From: Methanosarcinales archaeon
GTDB taxonomy: Archaea; Halobacteriota; Methanosarcinia; Methanosarcinales; Methanogasteraceae
Assembly (NCBI GenBank): GCA_030605805.1
Contig: JAUWHQ010000105.1
Span: 1 to 6,047, forward strand
Direction of reading: 5' to 3'
DNA length: 6,047 nt
Shown here: positions 1-6,046 of the stretch, one piece after another
Layout: each line of letters opens with the position of its first letter
Numbering within the stretch: the stretch's first letter is position 1
Program-made: the position numbers and the translations under genes
Notes under the pieces: model-generated
Database searches by the model: none
What the model was told of the DNA's origin: nothing
The model's input: only the letters and a program-made list of their open reading frames with translations

Positions 1-116
1 GTTACCACATACTGGGGTGCATAAGCGTCCTCGATATCCCGTTCCAGCACAAGCGTTGTGTCTTTGAGTTCCTGAGCAAAGACCCGGTACGCCACCTCTC
101 TTGCAAAAGCAGCCAT
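1..116 (-). CDS. RPA-associated protein (COG3390-like), N-terminal fragment
   Basis: Only the first 38 codons are in the window; the gene runs off the left edge. The ATG at 116-114 lies one base after the RPA TGA stop (120-118) and is preceded by a near-perfect Shine-Dalgarno sequence inside the end of RPA, so the two genes are almost certainly cotranscribed and translationally coupled. The protein begins MAAFAREVAYRVFAQELK and continues to a YAPQYVV segment. From memory, REVAxRVFA followed by an acidic stretch and APxYVxxPTG opens the archaeal RPA-associated proteins (COG3390, called RPAP in Haloferax), which are encoded beside RPA and form a complex with it in single-stranded DNA binding. 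The family call rests on this short N-terminus plus the position after RPA. The OB-fold core is outside the window and cannot be checked. Confidence 0.8.
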   Translation of the reverse strand, partial: MAAFAREVAYRVFAQELKDTTLVLERDIEDAYAPQYVV

Positions 117-117
117 C

Positions 118-1959
118 TCAGGTCACCTCCGCAAGCAGAGATTCGACTTCGTGATCAGATATCCCTCCCATCAACTGAACGCTCTCAACGAGCAGGTATC
201 GGTCAAGAATGCTCCCTGTCATGGTGTAATATCTGCCGAGCAGCCGTTTCTTCAGTTCATCTAAAACTACACTATGCTCTAACGCATCCTTAACCATCTT
301 ATCTGCCTCGTCAAGCGTGATCCCGCCGATGCTTTCGGTGATCTCCCGGTTGCAGAGCGCCACCTGTACCGTAGTACCATTATCCATCACCGCTTTGACG
401 CGAAGATCGGGGGTGCCTTCTACATTTTCATGTTCCATGCATGTCCCTTTCACAAGTGCGCGGTTGCACGTCGGGCACCGCATGATAAATCCGGAACCGT
501 CCTGTATGTGAACCATAGCACCTGTGAACTCTGTGGTGGAGTATCCGACCTCGATATCCTCGTCCAGCGCTTCTATCTGGCTGTTTCTGCCGAATTTTAC
601 GCTAAACCGCCCATCATACTCATCTGTCGTCAGATTCTCAAATGAATAACTTTTTCCCTCCTCAAGAGGTGGTAACTCTGATTTCGCCCATTTAACAAAC
701 TTGATGGTCCCTGTTTCATCACCGATGAGCCCGATCTGATCGATCGATTCGTGTTCGCTCTCCCACAACTGCGTAACCTTCGCACGTAGATTGATCCACT
801 GCCCGCTCTGGTTGATCTCGTCTATCGCAACCAGATGCGCTTCCCGGTCTGGGGTTTCGATCTCCTCGTCCAGTTCGTTGATCGAAGAACCTTTGTTGAA
901 CTTCACGCTGAAACGTTCTTCAAACTCATCGGTTACAAGATTCTCAAATGAATAGCTCTTGCCCTCTTCAAGAGGCGGTAATTCGGATTTCGCCCACTTA
1001 ACAAACTTGATCGTGCCGGTTTCGTCACCAATGAGCCCAATCTGATCGATCGACTCGTGTTCACTCTCCCACAACTCCACAACCTTCGCACGCAGATTGA
1101 TCCACAGTCCGCTCTGGTTGATATCATCGATCTGTACCAGTTGCGCCTCCCGATCCAGGGTTTCGATATCCTCATCCAGTTCTCTAATTAATGCATTCTT
1201 GCCGAATTGCACACTGAATTTCCCCTCGAACTCATCGGTGGTCATATTTTCAAAGGAATAACTTTTACCCTCATCGAGATGGAGCAAATCAGATTTCACC
1301 CACTTTACAAATTTTATTGTTCCTGTTTCGTCTCCGATGACTCCGATCTGATCGATCGATTCATGTTCGCTATCCCACAACTGCGTAACCTTTGCACGCA
1401 GATTGACCCACTTCCCGCTCTGGTCGATATCAGCTATGTTTATTGATTCTCGTTCTATGGTCTCGATAGCCTCGTCCAGTTCTGAAATGCGCGTGGTTCG
1501 GTTCATTTTTATGTTGAACCTACCCTTGAATTCATCTGTTACCATATTCTCGAAGGAATAACTTTTTCCCTCTTCGAGAGGCGGTAAATTGGATTTTGTC
1601 CACTTCACGAACTCGATTGTTCCTGTTTCATCTTCAATGATCCCGGTTTGATCAATGGATGGATATGTGCTCTCCCACAACTGCGTAACCTTCGCACGCA
1701 GATTGACCCACTGCCCGCTCTGATTGATATCAGAAATCCGCATGGATGATGCCTCGCCCTGTTGTGCACCATAGTAATCCTCTCGCTTGACCCCGTGTTC
1801 TCGCAGGAAATAGCTGACTACGCTTCGCTCTGCCTCTGCAGGGGGGACCTTGAATCGCTCGGTCAGATCGCTGAGTCGCCGCTCAATCTCATGAGGTTTG
1901 ATATCAACGTTCAGTTCGAGGAACCGTTTGTGTATCTGTTCGGATGTTTCATGGATCAT
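118..1959 (-). CDS. rpa: Replication protein A (RPA), single-stranded DNA-binding protein with tandem OB folds and zinc finger
   Basis: A 613-residue single-stranded DNA-binding protein, expected to coat ssDNA in replication, recombination and repair. Residues 1-65 are the small helical N-terminal domain typical of archaeal RPAs (IERRLSDLTERFKVP, then a ERSVVSYFLREHGV segment). Four OB-fold repeats follow, with the SGxWxNLRAKV strand starting at residues 81, 181, 283 and 385 and each holding a IGDETGTIKFVKW-like segment. The C-terminal region (about 471-613) has a zinc-finger motif C495-x2-C498-x8-C507-x2-H510 inside an OB-like domain, as in other euryarchaeal RPAs. The ATG at 1959 is chosen because GAGGG sits six bases upstream and a TATA-like box lies at a suitable distance; an ATG at 1952 is out of frame. 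The RPA-associated gene follows after one base. Residues 6-90 are duplicated at the front of the upstream helicase. The family is clear; DNA-binding behaviour is inferred. Confidence 0.95.
   Translation of the reverse strand: MIHETSEQIHKRFLELNVDIKPHEIERRLSDLTERFKVPPAEAERSVVSYFLREHGVKREDYYGAQQGEASSMRISDINQSGQWVNLRAKVTQLWESTYPSIDQTGIIEDETGTIEFVKWTKSNLPPLEEGKSYSFENMVTDEFKGRFNIKMNRTTRISELDEAIETIERESINIADIDQSGKWVNLRAKVTQLWDSEHESIDQIGVIGDETGTIKFVKWVKSDLLHLDEGKSYSFENMTTDEFEGKFSVQFGKNALIRELDEDIETLDREAQLVQIDDINQSGLWINLRAKVVELWESEHESIDQIGLIGDETGTIKFVKWAKSELPPLEEGKSYSFENLVTDEFEERFSVKFNKGSSINELDEEIETPDREAHLVAIDEINQSGQWINLRAKVTQLWESEHESIDQIGLIGDETGTIKFVKWAKSELPPLEEGKSYSFENLTTDEYDGRFSVKFGRNSQIEALDEDIEVGYSTTEFTGAMVHIQDGSGFIMRCPTCNRALVKGTCMEHENVEGTPDLRVKAVMDNGTTVQVALCNREITESIGGITLDEADKMVKDALEHSVVLDELKKRLLGRYYTMTGSILDRYLLVESVQLMGGISDHEVESLLAEVT
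123..130 (-). promoter_or_regulatory. Strong Shine-Dalgarno for the RPA-associated gene
   Basis: The minus strand reads GGAGGTGA, then six bases, then the ATG at 116-114. It is an excellent match to the 16S anti-SD and lies inside the last codons of RPA. It fixes the start of the downstream gene and points to translational coupling with RPA. Confidence 0.85.
550..1743 (-). repeat. Four tandem OB-fold repeats inside RPA (periods 300, 306 and 306 bp)
   Basis: Equivalent points of the repeat (codon for Ser of SGxW) fall at 1719, 1419, 1113 and 807. Repeats 2, 3 and 4 share SEHESIDQIG and GDETGTIKFVKW. Repeat 1 is the most divergent in this part (STYPSIDQTG, EDETGTIEFVKW). By hand count repeats 3 and 4 match at 72 of 86 residues, with one identical run of 46 residues from LWESEHES to SFENL. 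Over that run the DNA differs at roughly 16 positions, all silent. Confidence 0.9.
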
Positions 1960-1965
1960 GATATT

Positions 1966-1970
1966 CCCTC
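1966..1970 (-). promoter_or_regulatory. Shine-Dalgarno for RPA
   Basis: The minus strand reads GAGGG, then AATATC, then the ATG at 1959-1957, a normal six-base spacing. The same GAGGGAATATC is kept in the copy before the helicase (GAGGG at 5196-5192), where the following codon is ACG instead of ATG. Confidence 0.65.
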
Positions 1971-2006
1971 GATCGTTTGTTTATATCATCACGTCTAACA
2001 TCTGTG

Positions 2007-2014
2007 TAGATAAA
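2007..2014 (-). promoter_or_regulatory. Candidate TATA box for RPA
   Basis: The minus strand reads TTTATCTA, one base from the archaeal TTTATATA consensus. A transcript starting about 25 bases downstream (near 1985) would have a leader of roughly 26 bases containing the GAGGG site. No clear purine-rich BRE precedes it (GAGTACC). Support comes from conservation: the block around it (GAGTACCTTTATCTA) recurs before the helicase. A second possibility is ATATAAAC at about 1979-1986, which would give a nearly leaderless mRNA and is not conserved in the helicase copy. Confidence 0.5.
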
Positions 2015-2105
2015 GGTACTCGATGAGCGGGGTGAAAGTGATTCGTGTATCATATCACGGCACTCAGAACTGATTCACTCCCACACATGCTTTCTTGTCC
2101 CCTGG

Positions 2106-2113
2106 TTTTTAAA
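2106..2113 (-). promoter_or_regulatory. Alternative upstream TATA-like box
   Basis: The minus strand reads TTTAAAAA, preceded by GAAGAATA, just after the stop of the reading frame that follows the helicase. It would start a transcript near 2083 with a leader of about 125 bases before RPA. It is A/T-rich enough to be chance and lies outside the duplicated promoter block, so I treat it as a weaker alternative to the box at 2007-2014. Confidence 0.3.
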
Positions 2114-2122
2114 TATTCTTCA

Positions 2123-2374
2123 TCAAATCACCCTTAATCCTTTCAATCTCGACTCAATCCCACCTCTTTGTCTTCCGAATAGTTCCATAAGCTCTTCGAT
2201 GGTTTTACCAGATTGGTACTCGGCAATCAACTTTTCATCATCTTCTTCAGTCCATGGCTCATACGCTCTCGGATGGGTTTTTCGAATCTCGTCTACTGAG
2301 TATGCTTGAGAGTTGTCAGAATGCGCCCCATCTTCGACAGAGAAATGTGGTGTATGTTCACGTTTCCCGTACTG
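2123..2374 (-). other. In-frame extension after the helicase TAA, encoding a Myb/SANT-like DNA-binding domain
   Basis: Directly after the helicase TAA (2377-2375) the same frame stays open for 83 codons and ends in TGA TGA (2125-2120). Residues about 38-83 begin AYEPWTEEDDEKLIAEYQSG and end with GIESRLKGLRVI. This matches a common archaeal helix-turn-helix/Myb-SANT-like module, of the form PWTEEDE..L..LY..GKSI.EIA..LGR..GAI.SRL..L. The first part is a polar linker. No ATG, GTG or TTG occurs before or within the start of the domain; the first is a TTG in the middle of its first helix. Independent translation is therefore unlikely. It is best read as the C-terminal end of the helicase, separated by a nonsense mutation, a sequencing or assembly error, or a read-through stop. 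A remnant of a separate gene is possible but does not explain the shared frame. Confidence 0.75.
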
Positions 2375-5173
2375 TTATGACCCCTCTCTGACTGTCGGGT
2401 TTTCTGGTTTCATAGAATCCCGCCTGAGCCGCTTCCGAACCCTATCCAGTGCCGCCCCAACATCGACTGGTTTGTCAGACTCCTCTTGTGCTGATGCGGT
2501 AGGTGGCACAGGAGGTTTTTGAGTTTTCGGTTTTGGTGGCGCATAAGGAGGTTTGCCAAGTAGTTCGTGAAGTATCATTATCGCCGCATGTTTATCCAGC
2601 GGTTCATTGTGGTTGCCACATTTAGGCGACTGTATGCAGCTGGGGCACCCGTCGTGGCATGGGCAGCCTTCAACGGCTTTCAGAGTAACCTCAAGAATAT
2701 CGGTTATTATTTCATATCCTCTTTCTGCATAACCCACACCACCCCGATGCCCATCATATACGAATATTCCAGACTTTCCTTTGAGGTCGCTGTGGTTGGG
2801 CGTTGCTATACCTCCCACATCGTTCCTGTCAGCTAAAAGACGCAGCGGGTACATCGCTATCATGGCGTGCTCAATAGCGTGGATGCCGCCTGCAAAATCA
2901 AGATTATGTTCTCCAACAATGTCCGTAAATCTGTCGGGAAGCTCGATCCATAGGGCTACAGTTTCAAGAGAGAGCTTTGGCATCTCCAGAGGGCATTCGC
3001 CCAGTACCACATCGCTAAAATACTTGTATTTCTTGTATCCGATCACCTGTTCCACCACCTCAACGTCTCCAAGCCCAACTTTTGCATCTCTGCATGAAGG
3101 CAGAGGCTTCTCGGTATATTTCTCTTTTAGAGATATATCAGAGGTGAATAGAGCTTTGGTATAGTATTCTGCTTTTGTTTCTTCAACGTGGATCTCTTTC
3201 TTCTCATGATCCATCTTAGTGACATGATATGGTGTGCCTATGTGCAGGTATATGGCACCCTCAAAAGCCTCCTTGAATGCCATCGATTTTTCAAGATCCT
3301 TCTCGATTGGGATGCGTTTTCTACCACTGAATGTGAATATCGAGTACGTATCCTGACCTATGCCGCGGATGGAGACCTGCATGTGGGGGTTTGGAGCCAC
3401 TGCTGACTTGCTCTCATCCCGATAAGGTGGTTCGGTCGGTATCGGTGTATGTACGTTTGGGTCCACAGATGATTTGCTCTCATTCCCTGTTAAGAGCATC
3501 TCTGCCTCAAGCATATCGATTGTCCTTGTTAACCCGCTTCCAAAGTATTTTTCATCCTCTTCTGTGAGCGGTATCTCCTTTGCCGCGCACAGAATATGTC
3601 CTGCCTGAATATACGGGTTTGATACGTTGAGTACCGCCTCTTCGCTATTCATACCGAAGAACTCCTCCGGATATTGCATATAGTACTGATCAAGAGCGTT
3701 TGAGCCTGCCACCAGCACAACAACACTCTCCCGGTCACCTCTTCCAGCCCGCCCTGCTTGCTGTCTTGTATTCATGATGGTGCCGGGATATTTATCGATG
3801 ATGCACGCATCCAGCCCACCGATGTCTATGCCAAGCTCAAGAGCGTTGGTTGATATAACTCCACGGAGAGTCCCATCAGACAGTTTCTTTTCGATGCCCT
3901 CGCGTTCTTTGCCGAAATACCCTGCCCTGTACGGAGAAATTTTATCTATCGGTCCTTTTTCACGAAGATCACGTCTGACTGTTACATACATTCGTTCCAC
4001 GCCCTGTCTCGACCGGGTAAAGGCAATGGTCTGAAGTCCATACATTATGAACGCGCTGAAAAGTTTATGCGACTCAGTGAAACTACTCTTCCTGACGTTG
4101 AAACCCTGCTCGTTGATATATCTGGGCGGGTTCCAGAAAATGAATTTCTGAGGACCTCTACCAGAACCGTCCCTGTCAATCACAGTAACTTTTCTGCCAA
4201 TCAGAGCACCGGTGTGCTCACCAGGGTTTCCTATGGTGGCTGAGCAGCAGATGTACTTCGGATGTGCACCATAATGCGCACATACGCGATTTAGTCTTCT
4301 CAGAAGATTCGCCATGTTGCTTCCCATAACGCCGCGGTAATAATGGCTCTCATCCACCACGATGCACCGTAGGTTTGAAAGGAACCTCTTCCAGATATGA
4401 TTCCATTGCAGAAAACTCAGATGGATCATCTCAGGATTTGTAAGAATAATCTGTGGATTTCCATACCTTACTGCTCTTTTTTCATCGCCGCTCATCGTGC
4501 CGATGTACTTGTCAATTCCCGAACCTATGCCAAGTTCATTTCTGAATTCAGTGAAATTTTTATACTGATCGTTGACCAGCGCATTAAGCGGAGCAATGTA
4601 CAGGGCAGTTGTCTTCGGATCATCCATGACCGCCTCAAAGATGGGAAGCATGTAGGACAGGGATTTTCCACTGGCAGTACTCGTCACCAGAACAATATCC
4701 TCTCCTGCTCTGGCATGCTCGATAGCTTCTACTTGATGGCTATAGAGTTGTTCTATCCCCACTTGGCTTAATGCGAAGTTTATCAAGGGCTTTAATTCAA
4801 TCGTAGCGTGTTCTGGCTCCTTAAAAGGTATGTCCTCTATATGTACGATCTGATCCTCATATATCTTAGATGATTTGATGTCTCCGATTATATTGGATAT
4901 TGACCTTTTTTTCACCATCTTTGCACTCGGATTGATCCATTGCTCGCTCTGGTTGATATCGGATATCCGCATTGATGATGCGCCCTCCGGCGTGCCGTAA
5001 TAATCCTCTCGCTTGATCCCGTGTTCCCGCAGGAAGTAGCTGACAACGCTTCGCTGCGCCTCCGGATCCGGAACCTTGAATCGCTCGGTCAGATCGCGAA
5101 GCCGCCGTTCAATCTCGTCAGGTTCGATATTAACATTTAGTTCGAGGAATCGTTTTCGTATCTGTTCGGTCAT
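2375..5173 (-). CDS. SF2 DEAD/DEAH-type helicase with DUF1998/four-cysteine C-terminus (MrfA/Hrq1-like), fused to an RPA N-terminal domain
   Basis: An ATP-dependent helicase of the YprA/MrfA/Hrq1 group (COG1205-like), whose studied members are 3'-5' DNA helicases in crosslink or lesion repair. Numbering from the ATG at 5173 (932 residues): residues 2-85 copy the RPA N-terminus. The helicase proper begins at M86 (MVKKRSISN). It shows YSHQ near 147, Walker A TSTASGKS at 164-171, DESH at 274-277, SAT at 311-313, FWNPP at 346-350, STNALELGIDIG at 441-452 and QQAGRAGRGDR at 471-481. The C-terminus has cysteines 837, 839, 843, 846 and 852 in a CxCxxxCPSC...CGN pattern ending in LDK, the DUF1998/zinc region, then a proline-rich tail at 874-892. 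The start is uncertain. ATGs at 5272 and 5218 lie upstream of or too close to the predicted transcript start. ACG at 5185 has the best-placed SD. ATGs at 4972 (GGAGGG ten bases upstream) and 4918 are internal options. The frame continues after the TAA. Confidence 0.93.
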   Translation of the reverse strand: MTEQIRKRFLELNVNIEPDEIERRLRDLTERFKVPDPEAQRSVVSYFLREHGIKREDYYGTPEGASSMRISDINQSEQWINPSAKMVKKRSISNIIGDIKSSKIYEDQIVHIEDIPFKEPEHATIELKPLINFALSQVGIEQLYSHQVEAIEHARAGEDIVLVTSTASGKSLSYMLPIFEAVMDDPKTTALYIAPLNALVNDQYKNFTEFRNELGIGSGIDKYIGTMSGDEKRAVRYGNPQIILTNPEMIHLSFLQWNHIWKRFLSNLRCIVVDESHYYRGVMGSNMANLLRRLNRVCAHYGAHPKYICCSATIGNPGEHTGALIGRKVTVIDRDGSGRGPQKFIFWNPPRYINEQGFNVRKSSFTESHKLFSAFIMYGLQTIAFTRSRQGVERMYVTVRRDLREKGPIDKISPYRAGYFGKEREGIEKKLSDGTLRGVISTNALELGIDIGGLDACIIDKYPGTIMNTRQQAGRAGRGDRESVVVLVAGSNALDQYYMQYPEEFFGMNSEEAVLNVSNPYIQAGHILCAAKEIPLTEEDEKYFGSGLTRTIDMLEAEMLLTGNESKSSVDPNVHTPIPTEPPYRDESKSAVAPNPHMQVSIRGIGQDTYSIFTFSGRKRIPIEKDLEKSMAFKEAFEGAIYLHIGTPYHVTKMDHEKKEIHVEETKAEYYTKALFTSDISLKEKYTEKPLPSCRDAKVGLGDVEVVEQVIGYKKYKYFSDVVLGECPLEMPKLSLETVALWIELPDRFTDIVGEHNLDFAGGIHAIEHAMIAMYPLRLLADRNDVGGIATPNHSDLKGKSGIFVYDGHRGGVGYAERGYEIITDILEVTLKAVEGCPCHDGCPSCIQSPKCGNHNEPLDKHAAIMILHELLGKPPYAPPKPKTQKPPVPPTASAQEESDKPVDVGAALDRVRKRLRRDSMKPENPTVREGS
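3350..3481 (-). repeat. Imperfect 66-bp tandem duplication inside the helicase
   Basis: Two 22-codon units begin with ESKSSVDPNVH (residue 565 from the 5173 start) and ESKSAVAPNPH (residue 587). The DNA blocks ending in the GAGAGCAA motif are offset by exactly 66 bases, and only about the first 13 codons of each unit still match well. The segment lies between the RecA2 domain and the C-terminal region, is proline- and polar-rich, and is probably a flexible linker expanded by slippage or unequal crossing-over. Confidence 0.7.
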
Positions 5174-5274
5174 TTCCTGAATCGTGATATTCCCTCGATC
5201 ATCGAGTTTGTGTTTCATCCTCAAGCACCCGAATAGATAAAGGTACTCAAGGAGCGGGGGGAAAGTGATCATTC
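4919..5274 (-). repeat. Direct repeat, helicase copy of the RPA promoter and N-terminal coding region
   Basis: It aligns with 1690-2044. The promoter-side block TGAGTACCTTTATCTA and the leader GATCGAGGGAATATCA are kept. The encoded RPA-like segment matches RPA residues 6-90 at about 67 of 85 positions by hand count, with a single one-codon indel (GAQQGEASS in RPA, GTPEGASS here). The similarity stops at the Lys codon directly before the ATG at 4918-4916, where helicase-specific sequence begins. The open frame is kept throughout although the copies have clearly diverged. Confidence 0.9.
5234..5241 (-). promoter_or_regulatory. Candidate TATA box for the helicase (duplicated from RPA)
   Basis: TTTATCTA in the same context (GAGTACC before it) as the box upstream of RPA. 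It predicts a transcript start near 5212, which would exclude the in-frame ATGs at 5272 and probably 5218 as starts and leave the ACG at 5185 or the ATG at 5173 as the first usable codons. If the box works, helicase and RPA would share promoter logic. Confidence 0.45.
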
Positions 5275-5461
5275 AGACAGCACGACACTCCAATTCTCCA
5301 ACACGCCGACTCTCGGGTATTTCGAGCATGCAGAATAGGGAATCACGAATATCTGTACGATCCGTCCAAACACGCTATCTGTGACCTCTGATCGAACATA
5401 AGATGAACCTGACAGATCCAATCTTTTGGGAAGACTGTTATCAACCCCACTTACCGTCAGG
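5275..5461. other. Spacer between kae1 and the helicase promoter copy
   Basis: I see no supportable gene, tRNA or strong hairpin here. The frame after the kae1 TAA closes after six codons (PDGKWG, stop). One shifted minus-strand frame is open across most of the spacer but has no recognisable protein signature. The Bud32 kinase domain, which some archaea fuse to Kae1, is not encoded here. Confidence 0.6.
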
Positions 5462-6046
5462 TTACCTCCACGTCACATCGACCTGATCCGGTCTAAAGTC
5501 AGGTATCACCATCGAATCCTCGATCGAGAGCGGTTCACCGCTTTCAAGCATCAGAAGTCCGGTATATGCGATCATCACGCCGTTATCTCCCATGAACCGC
5601 TTTTCAGGGACGTGAAACGCCGCACCGCGTTCCTCACACATCGTCTCAAGCATCCCTCGAAGACGCATGTTTGCGCCGACGCCGCCTGCAAGCAGCACAT
5701 CATTCTTCCCGGTATGCGCAACCGCACGCTCGGTGACCTCGACGAGCATGGCAAACGCAGTCTCCTGGAGCGAAAAGCAGACGTCAGCAAGCGAATGTTT
5801 CCGGAGCGCTTCCTTTGCCGCGGTCATGAGCCCTGAAAACGAAAAGTCCATCCCCTTCACACTGTACGGAAGCGGAATGTACTCCTCTGCGCTAAGTGCC
5901 TCGCTTTCGATCTTGGGTCCGCCCGGATGCAAAAAACCGGCGTGTCTTGCGAACTTGTCAAGAGCGTTTCCTATGCCGATATCAAGCGTTTCCCCGAATA
6001 TGCGGTATCTCCCGCTCCGGTAAGCGAGGACCTGCGAGTTTGCGCC
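5462..6046 (-). CDS. kae1: Kae1/TsaD-family tRNA threonylcarbamoyladenosine synthase subunit, C-terminal part
   Basis: The C-terminal 194 codons of a gene whose start lies beyond the right edge. Kae1, with Bud32 and other KEOPS subunits, transfers the threonylcarbamoyl group to A37 of ANN-decoding tRNAs (t6A) in the cytoplasm. In order, the visible segment has GANSQVLAYRSGRYRIFGET, LDIGIGNALDKFAR, LHPGGPKIE, VKGMDFSFSGL, the phosphate/nucleotide-binding GGVGANMRLR, and GDNGVMIAYTGL, whose Asp is a metal ligand in the family. It ends with the characteristic archaeal RPDQVDVTWR followed at once by TAA, so this is a stand-alone Kae1 without the fused Bud32 kinase seen in some methanogens. The frame is open through the edge, so the TTG at 5932 is an internal Leu codon and not the start. 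The HxxxH metal motif lies outside the window. Confidence 0.97.
   Translation of the reverse strand, partial: GANSQVLAYRSGRYRIFGETLDIGIGNALDKFARHAGFLHPGGPKIESEALSAEEYIPLPYSVKGMDFSFSGLMTAAKEALRKHSLADVCFSLQETAFAMLVEVTERAVAHTGKNDVLLAGGVGANMRLRGMLETMCEERGAAFHVPEKRFMGDNGVMIAYTGLLMLESGEPLSIEDSMVIPDFRPDQVDVTWR

Larger units (their letters stand above)
1690..2044 (-). repeat. Direct repeat, RPA copy (promoter, leader and RPA codons 1-90)
   Basis: This stretch aligns with 4919-5274 in the same orientation. It contains the TATA-like box, the leader with GAGGG, the RPA start and codons up to the Lys of NLRAK in OB1. Beyond 2044 any similarity to the sequence after 5274 is too weak to call. It is probably the source copy, since it is part of an intact RPA gene. 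Confidence 0.9.

Noticed and set aside
2045..2060. CGTG...CACG near-palindrome upstream of RPA as a possible operator
   Set aside because: Only the outer four bases pair; the inner bases do not. It is not present in the helicase copy of the promoter region, so there is no support for a binding site.
5218..5272. Longest helicase start at 5272 (MITFPPLLEY) or 5218 (MKHKLDD)
   Set aside because: The 5272 start would translate through the TATA-like promoter block, and 5218 lies at or before the predicted transcript start with no spaced Shine-Dalgarno (GAGG abuts the ATG). I prefer 5173, with ACG at 5185 or internal starts as alternatives.
1690..5274. Insertion sequence, transposon, integron or CRISPR explanation for the direct repeats
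   Set aside because: There is no transposase, recombinase or terminal inverted repeat, and the repeats are made of promoter plus RPA coding sequence. A segmental duplication explains them better.
5275..5461. Possible continuation of Kae1 into a Bud32 kinase or an open remnant after the kae1 stop
   Set aside because: The kae1 frame closes six codons after its TAA. A shifted frame is open for about 60 codons, but its sequence shows no Bud32 motif and no start signal, so the opening is probably chance.
5405..5461. Inverted repeat CTGAC...GTCAG downstream of kae1 as a terminator
   Set aside because: The arms are only about five to seven bases with an imperfect match and a loop of some 35 bases, and no T-run follows on the minus strand.
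317..6023. Many plus-strand open frames of 60-140 codons across the window
   Set aside because: They lie opposite the RPA, helicase and kae1 genes, have no recognisable family signatures and lack supporting start signals. They are shadows of the minus-strand coding regions.
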